From NCBI RefSeq assembly GCF_014117265.1, contig NZ_CP059833.1, positions 1,023,069-1,087,068 of the forward strand: a DNA stretch of 64,000 nt. Direction: 5' to 3'. Positions 54,687 through 63,914 of the stretch are shown in pieces. The notes under the pieces were generated by a model. It was not told the DNA's origin and made no database searches. It worked only from the letters and a program-made list of their open reading frames with translations. Both the position numbers and the translations under genes were made by a program. Positions within the stretch are counted from its first letter, which is position 1. Each line of letters opens with the position of its first letter. This DNA is from Corynebacterium hindlerae. Lineage in GTDB: Bacteria > Actinomycetota > Actinomycetes > Mycobacteriales > Mycobacteriaceae.

Positions 54687-55922
54687 ATGACGCGATCCCT
54701 CGCCCAACGTATCGCTGTACTTACCGTCGCTACAGCGATACCACTTACCAGTGTCGCAGTTGCCAACGTTGCAGTACCTTCGCTTGCTGTTGCGCAGACC
54801 GCAGATGCAATGCCAAACAAGTACTTCAGCACACCCGCTGATGATGCTGACCAATTCTTGGGTGAAGTTAAAACATTTCAAACAATTTCCATGTTGCGAC
54901 ACACGTACCACGAGGCGGCCCGCAACCAGAAGTACGATTCATGGCCCGCTTCGGAAACCATCAATGAAATTCATTGGCGGTCAGAGCACGCTTGTTTTGC
55001 TGCCAAGGCTCGACTGGCGCTCGCTATTTTGAAAGCTGAAGGTGACCTAACTGCACGCCAGCTAGACTTGGCAAAAGTAGGTGTTGACCTCATAGAGTCC
55101 GAAAAAGCTGTACCGGTTTTAACTGCCGCTACGGCTGCAGCGTGGGAGTTGAGCACTAATGCTGAGGCAACGGACGAAAAACGTGAGGGAAAGCACGCTC
55201 GTCACATGATGTTTAACGAAGGTCTGGGCGAGCTCAACCGCATCGTCGAGATTTTAAAGGATGGCGGCGAGCCAACAGAGTACGATGCCTTCTCCATCAT
55301 CGATTGGGGAGTGGATCAAAAATGGGTAGACAAGGCCCGCGAAACAGTGCACCCAGGAACCGATGCCGACAAACTTAAGGTCTACCGAGCAGGTGACAAA
55401 CTAGCTGTCGATGGAGAAGCCCTCCATGACTCTGCAACTCACAACCGGACGGTGCTGTCCGCCCGGTTCGGTATCTTTTCTGGACTGGAAAATACTCCAG
55501 CGCCTTCTGCGTCCATCCCTACTTCGGTTGCAAGCACCCCGGCCACCGCAACCGCCACGGTGACCAAACCAGCGGAAACCACCGCAACCGCCACGGTGAC
55601 CAAACCAGCCGAAACCACCGCAACCCCCACGGTGACCAAACCAGCCGAAACCACCGCAACCCCCACGGTGACCAAACCAGCCGAAACCACCGCAACCCCC
55701 ACGGTGACCAAACCAGCCGAAACCACTACACCGGCCGATAGTAAAAAGGTCAATGTCACGCCTGCCGGTGAAAGTACGGAAAAGCCATCGGGCAAGAAGG
55801 AAACTTGGTTCTCGAAGCTGTTTGGCCCAATCATGGCTTTGGCTGGATTCATTGGTGTCATTGCACTGTTCTCACCGGTAAAGGATGCGATTCGTAACGC
55901 AATCCATTCCTTCCTCCGTTAG
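54687..55922 (+). CDS. Iron-regulated secreted surface protein with KPAETT repeats
   Basis: A 411-residue protein. Signal peptide (about 1-40, ending near SLAVAQ), a helical extracellular domain (about 40-270; MLRHTYHEAARNQKYDSWPA, EIHWRSEHACFAAKARLAL), a Thr/Pro-rich repeat stalk of 12-residue units KPAETTATPTVT (four full plus a partial, about 294-345), then a C-terminal transmembrane helix (about 385-403) and basic tail. This is the layout of corynebacterial surface proteins that bind haem or haemoglobin, but no HtaA-type conserved region is visible. With the iron box, a role in iron or haem capture is likely but unproven. ATG 54687 has gagagga nine bases upstream. The family is not firmly recognised. 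Confidence 0.8.
   Translation: MTRSLAQRIAVLTVATAIPLTSVAVANVAVPSLAVAQTADAMPNKYFSTPADDADQFLGEVKTFQTISMLRHTYHEAARNQKYDSWPASETINEIHWRSEHACFAAKARLALAILKAEGDLTARQLDLAKVGVDLIESEKAVPVLTAATAAAWELSTNAEATDEKREGKHARHMMFNEGLGELNRIVEILKDGGEPTEYDAFSIIDWGVDQKWVDKARETVHPGTDADKLKVYRAGDKLAVDGEALHDSATHNRTVLSARFGIFSGLENTPAPSASIPTSVASTPATATATVTKPAETTATATVTKPAETTATPTVTKPAETTATPTVTKPAETTATPTVTKPAETTTPADSKKVNVTPAGESTEKPSGKKETWFSKLFGPIMALAGFIGVIALFSPVKDAIRNAIHSFLR
55566..55727 (+). repeat. 36-bp tandem repeat in the surface-protein stalk
   Basis: Units starting at 55566, 55602, 55638 and 55674 (36 bp each), followed by a partial unit. The last three are nearly identical at the DNA level, so copy number may vary by slippage. 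Confidence 0.93.
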
Positions 55923-56099
55923 CTCGTTTTGGGGCATAGAGCGCGTTTAGTTTGCTTTTCCCAGAAACAGCACTGAATAGCTTTTACGGGATACCAGAGC
56001 GGGCTAGTGACAAGTTCTGTGTTAAACGGCCTGCTCAAGATAGGTAAACCGGTGCGTTACATTCCTTTGTGTTTTATGAACGCACGAACTTCTTCGATA

Positions 56100-56123
56100 C
56101 CGCACCTGTGTGAGCAGGTGCGG
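56100..56123 (+). terminator. Hairpin terminator after the surface-protein gene
   Basis: Stem ccgcacctg / caggtgcgg (56100-56123), loop tgtgag, followed by ttgtttgtctt. It lies about 180 bases beyond the surface-protein stop, so either a long 3' region or a separate small transcript ends here. Confidence 0.65.
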
Positions 56124-56408
56124 TTGTTTGTCTTCGGCGTCAAAAGTCACACCCATACCAGAAGGTCAGCTACGCGCTATTGGTTACTACACCTCTACTG
56201 CCGTTTGAGGCCATAACCTTTTGTATTCTCTATCACGTGGGCCTAGGCTGATGGTGTGCCGATGCGCGACGATGCTCGACAGGGTGTGCTACCACAACCG
56301 ACCACCAATACACCATCGGCATGGCGAAAAATTACGGTGCCGACCGGACACACTTTTTGCTACTTAACCCCCTATTTAAACCAGAAAACACATACTCTCT
56401 ATCAACTA

Positions 56409-56446
56409 AGTCGGCCCCAACCCTAATAGCAGGGTTGGGGCCGACT
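56409..56446 (-). terminator. Terminator of the rpsH-rplO operon
   Basis: Perfect 16-bp stem agtcggccccaaccct (56409-56424) / complement (56431-56446) with the six-base loop aatagc. It lies 15 bases beyond the rplO stop. Leftward it continues ttagttgata. Confidence 0.9.
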
Positions 56447-56461
56447 GTGACGTCTTAAGTC

Positions 56462-56908
56462 TTATGCCTCGGTGACGGAGCCGCCAGCGGCTTCAATCTT
56501 CTCCTTGGCAGACTTGGAGAACTTGGTTGCGGTGACGTTGAGCTTAACGCCCAGGTCGCCGTTGCCCAAGACCTTAACTGGCTGGTTCTTGCGGACCAGG
56601 CCAGCTGCGACGATGTCAGCGATGGTGACGTCGCCGCCCTGTGGGAAGGCCTTCTCCAGATCCGCAACGTTTACCACCTGGAAAACGACGCGGTTAGGGT
56701 TCTTGAAGCCCTTCAGCTTAGGCAGACGCATCTGCAGTGGCATCTGGCCACCTTCGAATGCTGCAGAAACCTGCTTGCGAGCCTTGGTACCCTTGGTACC
56801 GCGACCTGCAGTCTTACCCTTGGATGCTTCACCGCGACCAACGCGGGTCTTAGCCTTGTTAGAGCCCGGTGCTGGGCGCAAGTCGTGGAGCTTAATTGGT
56901 TCGCTCAT
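56462..56908 (-). CDS. rplO: 50S ribosomal protein L15
   Basis: A 148-residue L15 ([20 protein letters not shown] with the glycine-rich, basic N-terminus). Last gene of rpsH-rplF-rplR-rpsE-rpmD-rplO, seven bases after rpmD. secY, which usually follows, is displaced beyond the surface-protein gene. Confidence 0.98.
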   Translation of the reverse strand: MSEPIKLHDLRPAPGSNKAKTRVGRGEASKGKTAGRGTKGTKARKQVSAAFEGGQMPLQMRLPKLKGFKNPNRVVFQVVNVADLEKAFPQGGDVTIADIVAAGLVRKNQPVKVLGNGDLGVKLNVTATKFSKSAKEKIEAAGGSVTEA

Positions 56909-56915
56909 TGTTTAC

Positions 56916-57101
56916 CTACTCCCCCGCTACTTCTTCGACGACGACCAGGTGACGAACCACGTTGATCAGACCGCGGACCTGAGGGTTGTCAGGACGTACG
57001 ACGGACTGGTGGATCTTACGAAGGCCGAGGGTCTGCAGCGAGTCCTTCTGGTTCTGCTTGGCACCAACGATGCCCTTAACCTGAGTAATCTTGAGGGCCA
57101 T
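56916..57101 (-). CDS. rpmD: 50S ribosomal protein L30
   Basis: A 61-residue L30 ([20 protein letters not shown]) with the [10 protein letters not shown] segment. Lies between rpsE (3-base gap) and rplO in the spc-type operon. Confidence 0.97.
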   Translation of the reverse strand: MALKITQVKGIVGAKQNQKDSLQTLGLRKIHQSVVRPDNPQVRGLINVVRHLVVVEEVAGE

Positions 57102-57104
57102 GAT

Positions 57105-57740
57105 TTAAGCCTCCTGTGCTGCGCGAGCGCGCAGGATACGGGCTGGGGTGACCTCTTCGAGGGACTTGCCACGGCGGGCAGCGACCTCTTCAGGGCGAAC
57201 CAGCTGCTTGAGAGCGGCCACGGTTGCGTGGACAACGTTAATAGCGTTGTCAGAGCCCAGGGACTTGGACAGCACGTCCTGAACGCCGGCACATTCCAGA
57301 ACTGGACGTGCAGCGCCACCAGCGATAACACCGGTACCAGGAGCTGCTGGGCGGAGCATAACTACGCCAGCTGCTGCTTCACCCTGAACTGGGTGGGTGA
57401 TGGTGCCAGCGACCATTGGGACGCGGAAGAAGTTCTTGCGAGCCTCTTCAGCACCCTTCTGGATTGCTGCTGGAACTTCCTTGGCTTTGCCGTAGCCAAC
57501 ACCGACCATGCCCTGGCCGTCACCAACGATGACGAGAGCGGTGAAGCTGAAGCGACGACCACCCTTCACGACCTTGGACACGCGGTTGATAGTTACAACG
57601 CGCTCGATGTACTGGGAGCGCTCGTCCTGCTGGTTGCGGCGATCGTCACGATCCCGGCCGCGACCGCGGCGCTCGTTGCGCTCGTTGTTGTTGTTTTCGT
57701 CGGCGGAGCGTCCGCCGTTACGCCGTTCACGTCCCGGCAT
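57105..57740 (-). CDS. rpsE: 30S ribosomal protein S5
   Basis: A 211-residue S5. A charged N-terminal extension of about 45 residues, rich in Arg/Asp/Asn, precedes the conserved core ([23 protein letters not shown] begins near 43), which includes [14 protein letters not shown]. The extension is typical of actinobacterial S5. Confidence 0.97.
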   Translation of the reverse strand: MPGRERRNGGRSADENNNNERNERRGRGRDRDDRRNQQDERSQYIERVVTINRVSKVVKGGRRFSFTALVIVGDGQGMVGVGYGKAKEVPAAIQKGAEEARKNFFRVPMVAGTITHPVQGEAAAGVVMLRPAAPGTGVIAGGAARPVLECAGVQDVLSKSLGSDNAINVVHATVAALKQLVRPEEVAARRGKSLEEVTPARILRARAAQEA

Positions 57741-57780
57741 TACGCGATCCTTCCGTTGATGTTCATGGTTGCGGTGATCA

Positions 57781-58185
57781 TTAGAACTTCAGACCACCTT
57801 CACGTGCGGCGTCAGCCAGAGCGGCGACGCGACCGTGGTACTGGTAGCCGCCACGGTCAAAGACCACAGCTTCGATACCAGCAGCCTTAGCGCGCTCAGC
57901 GATGAGCTTGCCTACCTCGGCGCCACGTGCCTTCTTGTCACCGTCGAATGCGCGGATTGCATCTTCCATGGTGGAAGCGGCAGCCAGGGTACGACCAGCG
58001 AGGTCGTCGATGATCTGCACGTGCATGTGGCGGGAGGTGCGGTGCACGACGAGACGTGGGGTCTCGGCGGTGCCACGCAGGTTCTTGCGAATGCGGAAGT
58101 GGCGACGGGCACGAGCCTCGCGACGGCGAGTGGAGATGTCCTTGCCAATTGGCAGACGCTTGTTTGCAGTATTCTCGTTGCTCAT
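57781..58185 (-). CDS. rplR: 50S ribosomal protein L18
   Basis: A 134-residue L18 with the basic N-terminus and [18 protein letters not shown] (about 45-62), ending [11 protein letters not shown]. Its first codon touches the rplF stop at 58185. It binds 5S rRNA. Confidence 0.98.
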   Translation of the reverse strand: MSNENTANKRLPIGKDISTRRREARARRHFRIRKNLRGTAETPRLVVHRTSRHMHVQIIDDLAGRTLAAASTMEDAIRAFDGDKKARGAEVGKLIAERAKAAGIEAVVFDRGGYQYHGRVAALADAAREGGLKF

Positions 58186-58721
58186 TACTTACCCGTCTTT
58201 CCGACCTTGCGGCGGACCTGCTCACCCTCGTAGCGGATGCCCTTACCCTTGTATGGGTCATCCTTGCGCAAACGACGGATGATGGCAGCGATCTGTCCGA
58301 CCTTCTGCTTGTCAATACCTTCGATCGAAAGCTTCGTGGTGCCATCAACAGCAAACTTGATGCCTTCTGGAGCTTCGATCAGAACTGGGTGAGAGTAGCC
58401 CAAGGAGAACTCGAGGTCCTTACCCTTCAGCTGAACACGGTAGCCGACACCAAAGATTTCCATCTTGATGGTGTAACCCTTGGTGACGCCCTCAACGAGG
58501 TTGTTCACCAGGGAACGAGACAGGCCGTGCAGAGCGCGGCTCTTGCGGTTATCGTCTGGGCGGGTAACGACGATCTGGCCGTCCTCAACCTTCACAGCGA
58601 TAGGAGCTGGGACGTCAACAGAGAGGGTGCCCTTTGGGCCTTTAACCTCTACGTGCTGGCCGTCAATCTTGGTCTCAACGCCAGCTGGGATGGCGATAGG
58701 ATTCTTACCAATACGCGACAT
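58185..58721 (-). CDS. rplF: 50S ribosomal protein L6
   Basis: A 178-residue L6 ([20 protein letters not shown]), with both homologous halves and the C-terminal signature [12 protein letters not shown]. One base of overlap with rplR. Confidence 0.98.
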   Translation of the reverse strand: MSRIGKNPIAIPAGVETKIDGQHVEVKGPKGTLSVDVPAPIAVKVEDGQIVVTRPDDNRKSRALHGLSRSLVNNLVEGVTKGYTIKMEIFGVGYRVQLKGKDLEFSLGYSHPVLIEAPEGIKFAVDGTTKLSIEGIDKQKVGQIAAIIRRLRKDDPYKGKGIRYEGEQVRRKVGKTGK

Positions 58722-58735
58722 GTGTCAATCCTCCC

Positions 58736-59134
58736 TTACCAGACGTAGGCGAGAACTTCTCCGCCTACACCCTTCTCGGTAGCCTGACGGTCGGTCAGGA
58801 GGCCCTGAGACGTGGAGATGATAGCCACGCCGAGGCCGCCCAGAACCTCTGGCAGGTTGTTAGCCTTGGCGTAAACGCGCAGGCCAGGCTTGGACACGCG
58901 ACGAACGCCAGAGATGGAACGCTCACGAGCAGGGCCGTACTTCAGGTCCAGCTTGAGGGTCTTGCCCACCTTCTCCTCGGAGACGGTGTAGTCGGCAATG
59001 TAGCCTTCCTGCTTGAGGATTTCGGCAATGTTGGCCTTCAGCTTAGAAGAAGGCATAGACACGGAGTCGTGGTACGCATGGTTAGCGTTGCGCACGCGAG
59101 ACAGCATGTCTGCAATAGGGTCAGTCATGGTCAT
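58736..59134 (-). CDS. rpsH: 30S ribosomal protein S8
   Basis: A 132-residue S8 ([20 protein letters not shown] after two optional residues), ending [12 protein letters not shown] with the conserved serine-containing loop STSQGLLT. First gene of this block; rplN-rplX-rplE of the usual spc operon are not upstream, as in corynebacteria where the operon is split. Confidence 0.97.
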   Translation of the reverse strand: MTMTDPIADMLSRVRNANHAYHDSVSMPSSKLKANIAEILKQEGYIADYTVSEEKVGKTLKLDLKYGPARERSISGVRRVSKPGLRVYAKANNLPEVLGGLGVAIISTSQGLLTDRQATEKGVGGEVLAYVW

Positions 59135-59480
59135 AGGTGACCTAGAACCTTTCTCGTTGCGGTTCCCTTACCCACCCGGCGTTATCAGCTTTTCTACCGG
59201 CCACTGCCGCTCACCTGAACTAAGTAGCCAGGGAGCTCGCTGCCTTGGAATATGCTGGACGCATTGGGCGGGGGGCCTACAACAAAGTAGGGAAAACGTA
59301 CAGTGTGGCACTTAAAAACTCGCTTATTTGGGCATGCAAAAGAGCAACGATTTAAGTCCAGGGTGTCAGAGTACCCGATCGCACGCAGTTTTCCAAATAT
59401 GATATGTGCAGCTTGTCGACGGCCATTGCCGGGCGTCTGAGCTCACCAGCGGCGACACGATTGTGGGGCAATGGGCGTCG
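59135..59480. other. Gap upstream of rpsH, promoter region
   Basis: A 346-base gap between two leftward genes. It must contain the rpsH promoter and leader; the stretch 59135-59330 read leftward could form a structured leader. No gene is convincing. I see no clear S8-binding mimic. Confidence 0.45.
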
Positions 59481-60209
59481 TTAAGCAATGCCCACCAGGG
59501 CAGCGCCGACCACCTGGAGGAACGGGTATAGCAGTGCGTACTTCACGCATGCCGGCGTGGCAGGCGGCGCTGGATGTGGCTGCCGGAAATGCAGAATGAT
59601 TGCAGACAGCGCGGGCACGATCAGCATGCTGGCCCCCAACACGCCAGCAGCATAGACCATCCGATTTTCTCTGTCCCACAGCGTGTGAAACACCAGCAGG
59701 AACGCTAGACAGGCCAGCCCCAGCGGCACAACTCCGAACCGCGTACCCAGTGCGAGGGCCACTATCCAAAACGCAGCCGCAACACACACGAAAACAATCA
59801 TCGCTGCGCGGGCGCCAGTGCCGATCCCCCGCGACCGCTCAACTGCGGACAGGACAATCAGGCTCACGAAGATGGCCCATACCGGGTTCTGCGAGGCCAT
59901 CGACATCCACGTGCCGTGGTTCACGATGTCATAAGGAACCTCGCTGATGGCAGCCACCGCCAGCGAGGCCACCATCAGTTCCCCGTAACCGAAACCGTGA
60001 CGCTGCAGGAAGACCAGCAACCAAGCCGCAAGAGGAATCGCGCACCAGGAAAGCAGTTCACACAGCACCCCGAGCGTCAAAAAAGAGAGACTGAGATTCT
60101 CGTAGCCATTGTCGGCCGGGCGGATAAGCACCATGCCCGCCACCCCGAGGGCAACGAACACCGCCACCCACAAGGCCAAACCGCGGACTGTCACTGACCG
60201 CTTGTTCAC
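59481..60209 (-). CDS. TraX-family membrane protein
   Basis: A 242-residue protein with about eight hydrophobic segments. The loop AISEVPYDIVNHG followed by SQNPVWAIFVSL matches the signature region of TraX proteins, membrane acyltransferase-fold proteins first known for acetylating F-pilin. Chromosomal TraX-like proteins are common in Gram-positive bacteria and have unknown targets, perhaps envelope glycans or peptides. It lies between malG and rpsH. The 3' end of malG is duplicated just upstream of its start (60231-60310). Confidence 0.72.
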   Translation of the reverse strand: MNKRSVTVRGLALWVAVFVALGVAGMVLIRPADNGYENLSLSFLTLGVLCELLSWCAIPLAAWLLVFLQRHGFGYGELMVASLAVAAISEVPYDIVNHGTWMSMASQNPVWAIFVSLIVLSAVERSRGIGTGARAAMIVFVCVAAAFWIVALALGTRFGVVPLGLACLAFLLVFHTLWDRENRMVYAAGVLGASMLIVPALSAIILHFRQPHPAPPATPACVKYALLYPFLQVVGAALVGIA

Positions 60210-60230
60210 AGTCTCTCCCTGTTTTTCTCT

Positions 60231-60310
60231 CGGCTACCCCTTCACGGCTCCAGACATCGACTCCTGGTAGCGGCTACCCCTTCACGGCTCCAGACATCGA
60301 CTCCTGGTAG
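60231..60310. repeat. Perfect 40-bp tandem duplication of the malG 3' end
   Basis: 60231-60270 and 60271-60310 are identical 40-bp units covering the last 12 codons of malG, its stop and a few following bases. The inner copy is the real gene end. The duplication does not change the protein. Confidence 0.98.
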
Positions 60311-61143
60311 TACCGCTGCATCAGGATAAACAGAATTGCAATCGGAATCGAAACGCACACCGCGCCCGCTGCAAAGCGAGCAAACCAATCATAGATGTAC
60401 TCCTTCTGAAGCATTTTCCACAGGCCCAAAGACACCGTGTAATGCTCCTGCGTCCTCGCAATAGCCTTCGCCAGCACGAAGTCCAGCCATGGAGTCAAGA
60501 AGGACACAATAGATTGATACACAATCATCGGCTTCGAAATCGGCAGAATAATCTTGGTGAACACCTGCCAGCGGGTGCAGCCATCCAAAATCGCGGCCTC
60601 ATCAAGGGAAATTGGAATGGTATCCATGAATCCCTTCATCACATAAAAGCCCATACCTGAGCCGGCCGAGTACACGATAATCAGCGCGATATTAGTAGTC
60701 CACCCCTGGGTAAGGCCCATCGCTTTCAAAATGAAGTAAATGGCGACAACGGCCATGATGCCAGGGAACATACCCAAGATCAGGGCGATGTTCATGTACA
60801 CCTTACGGAACCGGAACCGCAGTCTACTGAGCGAGTAAGAAACGAACAGCACGAAAACCACGCTGATCACGCATGTGAAGCACGCAATAATAAACGTATT
60901 AATGAACATGCGGGGGAAGTTCAGCACCGTTTTGTCAGTAAACAGCGCCACGTAGTTATCGAATGTGTACTCTTCCGGGAAGAATGTGCTGGCGTACGGC
61001 GCCGTATTCTTGTTGAAGCTTTCGGCGAATACCCACACGATCGGAATAACCCAGATGATCGCCAGCACTGCAAGGAAGAGGTGAACAATCACATCGGTGA
61101 CTTTCCGAGCTCTCACCATGTTTCCTGAAGAATTTTTACTCAT
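60274..61143 (-). CDS. malG: Maltose/maltodextrin ABC transporter permease MalG
   Basis: A 289-residue inner-membrane permease with six transmembrane helices and the EAA coupling loop ISLDEAAILDGCTRWQVFTK (about 190-209). From ATG 61143 (MSKNSSGNMVRAR), which overlaps the malF stop by one base (TGATG). Ends YQESMSGAVKG, the typical MalG C-terminus. Imports maltodextrins with MalF, MalE and an ATPase not in this window. Confidence 0.94.
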   Translation of the reverse strand: MSKNSSGNMVRARKVTDVIVHLFLAVLAIIWVIPIVWVFAESFNKNTAPYASTFFPEEYTFDNYVALFTDKTVLNFPRMFINTFIIACFTCVISVVFVLFVSYSLSRLRFRFRKVYMNIALILGMFPGIMAVVAIYFILKAMGLTQGWTTNIALIIVYSAGSGMGFYVMKGFMDTIPISLDEAAILDGCTRWQVFTKIILPISKPMIVYQSIVSFLTPWLDFVLAKAIARTQEHYTVSLGLWKMLQKEYIYDWFARFAAGAVCVSIPIAILFILMQRYYQESMSGAVKG

Positions 61144-62549
61144 CACTGGAATCCTTCCTCATTCCGGTAAGAGCCACTCCTACGGTAAGTAATCAAAGCC
61201 ACAATGGAAAGGACCAAGAAGGTCAAAATACCGATCACGGCACCGACGTTGTAATCACCCTTATCCACCGTGAGCTTGTACAGCCACGTAATCAAAAGAT
61301 CTGTCTTACCAGCAGAAGCGCCGACTGGGGTCGGGTCGCCACCCGAAAGAAGATAAATCACGTTGAAGTTATTGACGTTGGCAGTGAACGTAGTGATGAG
61401 GTACGGCGTCATCACAAAGAACATGTAAGGCAACGTGATATTGCGATATGTTTGCCACCAGCTCGCGCCGTCGATACGAGCAGCCTCGTACAGTTCACCC
61501 GGAATATTCTGCAAGATACCGGTCACCTGCATCACCGTGTACGGAATACCGATCCACAGGTTGATAATAATAACGGTGACACGGGCCCATGTTGCGTCGG
61601 TAAAGAATGGCAAACTGGAATCGATCAAACCGGCGTCGATAAGCAGGCGGTTAATGATGCCCTGCGGCTGTAGCATGCTGTGCATGACCAACAGCGTCAC
61701 GAACATCGGCACGGCCACCGACATGGAGAAAATCGCGCGCCAGAATGCTTTTCCGCGTGTAGTTTTGCGCTCAATAAGCATGGCCAAGAACATGCCAAGG
61801 AAATAGTTAAGGAACGTGGCGAAGAACGCCCACACCAGCGTCCACGACAACACCGATAGGAACAATGACAGGTTGACGTCGCCACCAGTGTTGGAAAAGA
61901 CCGCTTTGAAATTCTCAAAACCAACCCAGTCAAACTTCTGCACGTGCTTAGAGTCATAGCTGGTAAACGCCATGCTAATCATGAACGCGAGGGGCAGCAC
62001 CGTGAAAATCACAATGCCTAGAGTTGGCAACGACATGAATAGGATAGGAGCGTCCTCGTCTTTGAGCGCCGCCAGATCCTCCCGCAGCGTGCGGGCACGC
62101 CCATTCTTTTCCACAAACGTTTGAGCTTTAAACGCACTACGGAGGGCCACCGTAGCAAACCACACAAACGCCAAAATCATAGCGATGGTCACGATGCCAT
62201 CGAGCAACAGCACCACCGATGGTTCGCTATTTTGGTAAACCCAAAAGCCGTCGACTTTGGTTCGTGTTGCTTCACCAGTTCCAAGACCAGGAAGCTCTTT
62301 CAGTGCACTAACTCCCTTGGCAAAGAACAGATACAACGCCACAACTTCAATAGCAAAGAGCGCGATGCCCTTCACGTATTGCTTGCGGAGTACATTGCCC
62401 AGGCCAAAAACCACCACCGACAACTTGGTGATGAGGTCGCCTTCTCGCCATGATCGGGTCACTGTGTATTGATCAAGCTGACTGGGCACTCGCCGCTTCT
62501 TCGGAGCAGCCCCAGCTTGAGGAACTTGCAGTTGACTCGCCACAGACAT
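61143..62549 (-). CDS. malF: Maltose/maltodextrin ABC transporter permease MalF
   Basis: A 468-residue permease with eight hydrophobic segments. A basic N-terminus precedes an extra N-terminal helix pair and a periplasmic loop (about 75-110), then the conserved core with the EAA loop ELYEAARIDGASWWQTYRNI (about 335-355). Its stop overlaps malG by one base. A hairpin separates it from malE, allowing more MalE than MalF. Confidence 0.94.
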   Translation of the reverse strand: MSVASQLQVPQAGAAPKKRRVPSQLDQYTVTRSWREGDLITKLSVVVFGLGNVLRKQYVKGIALFAIEVVALYLFFAKGVSALKELPGLGTGEATRTKVDGFWVYQNSEPSVVLLLDGIVTIAMILAFVWFATVALRSAFKAQTFVEKNGRARTLREDLAALKDEDAPILFMSLPTLGIVIFTVLPLAFMISMAFTSYDSKHVQKFDWVGFENFKAVFSNTGGDVNLSLFLSVLSWTLVWAFFATFLNYFLGMFLAMLIERKTTRGKAFWRAIFSMSVAVPMFVTLLVMHSMLQPQGIINRLLIDAGLIDSSLPFFTDATWARVTVIIINLWIGIPYTVMQVTGILQNIPGELYEAARIDGASWWQTYRNITLPYMFFVMTPYLITTFTANVNNFNVIYLLSGGDPTPVGASAGKTDLLITWLYKLTVDKGDYNVGAVIGILTFLVLSIVALITYRRSGSYRNEEGFQ

Positions 62550-62630
62550 GAGCCAACTTCTCCCTTCTCACATTGCAATGTGTTGGATTAGTGAGCAGCC
62601 ACGCTGCCCTGAAAAGGTAGAGATATACGA

Positions 62631-62656
62631 TGAGCCCGAAACTAAGTCCGGGCTCA
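62631..62656 (-). terminator. Intercistronic hairpin malE-malF
   Basis: Stem tgagcccg / cgggctca (62631-62656), loop aaactaagtc. It lies 29 bases beyond the malE stop. No T-run follows, so it is more likely an mRNA-stabilising or attenuating structure that favours the binding protein, as known for other mal operons. Confidence 0.65.
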
Positions 62657-62684
62657 ACACTCTCATCAGTTAGGCAGCTACCAG

Positions 62685-63914
62685 CTACTTCAGTGCGCCA
62701 GCCCAGGCCTCAGTCTTCTCTGCGGCATTAGCCTCAGTGACTTCACCGTTAGTCAGTGCCTTCGCAAAGTTCTCGGTTGGGTTCCAGAACTGAGACATCT
62801 CCTTGATGGTTGGCTGCAGGATGGCAGCCTTGGAGACGGTGTCGAACAGAGCAACTGCTACTTCATCCTTAGAAACCGAGGCGTCATCCTTGAGGTTCAG
62901 GTCAGAAGGAATCACACCAGTGAGCTCGTAGTGAGACTTCTGGGATTCGGTGTTTGCCAGGAAAGCAGCGAACTGAGAAGCGACCTTAGCGTTCTTGGAC
63001 TGTGGGTTGTAGCCCGTTGCCTTGGAACCGGAGAATGCCTTCAGCTGAATATCCTTACCGTTCAGCTTGTAGGTAGGAAGAGCTGCGACACCGAAGTCAT
63101 CGCCCAGGGCTTCGCGAGCGTTCTTGGCATCCCAAGAACCGGAGAACACAACGTCCACGGAGCCGTTCTTCATACCGCCGATACCAGAACCATCAACGTC
63201 GTTGACAAAGTTAGGGTTCTTCACCATGTTGGACAGGTACTTAGTTACATCCGCAGCGCTGTTGCCCATATCAATGCCGGCAGCAGCGTCGTTACCGGAG
63301 GCGCCAAAGAAGGTTGCGCCTGCGCCCGCGTAGAAGGCCGGGAGGTACCAGGAGTTGGACAGTGGGAAGGAGACCTTCGCCTTTTCCAGCATGGTGTCGA
63401 GAGACTTGACGTCGTCAACGCTGAGCTTCGACTTGTTGTAGTACATGAACCAGGTGTTTGGCTCAAGCGGGACACCGTAGGACTTGCCGTCCTGCCCCTT
63501 GATCGAGTCTGCGATGGTGCCTTCAGCCTGCTTCTCCAGTTGGGCCATGCCGTCATCGGAGAGCTCGCCTACTGCGCCAGCGTCAAGCAGGGAGCCGAGC
63601 TGGTCGTTGGCGTAAATGTACACGTCAGCCGCAGCACTTGGGTCCTGGTTGACGGTGACACCTGCGTCTGCTGGTGACACTACGTTGTTTTTCCACGTGA
63701 TCTTGAGATCCGGGTTTGCCTTTTCAAACTCTGCTTCAACATGCTGCAGCCAGCCGTCATTGCCGCTCTGATCTTCCTGGGAGGACCAAACGGTGAGCTG
63801 AACGTCACCGGAAGCGGATCCTGCGGAGTCACCAGAGTCAGAACCGCCAGAGCAGCCAGCCAATGCCAAGGTCGTTGCGGCAAGTACGCTGATTAGTTTC
63901 TTGCTTTTGAACAT
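62685..63914 (-). CDS. malE: Maltose/maltodextrin-binding lipoprotein MalE
   Basis: A 409-residue solute-binding lipoprotein. From ATG 63914 (MFKSKKLISVLAATTLALAG then Cys21) the signal peptide has a clear lipobox, LAGC. A Ser/Gly/Asp linker follows, then the binding-protein fold (LTVWSSQEDQSGNDGWLQ, ITWKNNVVS, DVVFSGSWDAKNA). The longer frame to 63986 adds a Cys/His leader and is rejected. First gene of malEFG; the promoter region runs to the window's right edge. Confidence 0.92.
   Translation of the reverse strand: MFKSKKLISVLAATTLALAGCSGGSDSGDSAGSASGDVQLTVWSSQEDQSGNDGWLQHVEAEFEKANPDLKITWKNNVVSPADAGVTVNQDPSAAADVYIYANDQLGSLLDAGAVGELSDDGMAQLEKQAEGTIADSIKGQDGKSYGVPLEPNTWFMYYNKSKLSVDDVKSLDTMLEKAKVSFPLSNSWYLPAFYAGAGATFFGASGNDAAAGIDMGNSAADVTKYLSNMVKNPNFVNDVDGSGIGGMKNGSVDVVFSGSWDAKNAREALGDDFGVAALPTYKLNGKDIQLKAFSGSKATGYNPQSKNAKVASQFAAFLANTESQKSHYELTGVIPSDLNLKDDASVSKDEVAVALFDTVSKAAILQPTIKEMSQFWNPTENFAKALTNGEVTEANAAEKTEAWAGALK

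Larger units (their letters stand above)
55923..56461. other. Intergenic gap with two terminators, no gene seen
   Basis: This 539-base gap separates convergent surface-protein and rplO genes. It holds a hairpin at 56100-56123 and the rplO terminator at 56409-56446. Short open frames (for example 56007-56216) lack ribosome sites and coding character. The stretch is AT-richer than the surrounding genes. Confidence 0.65.
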
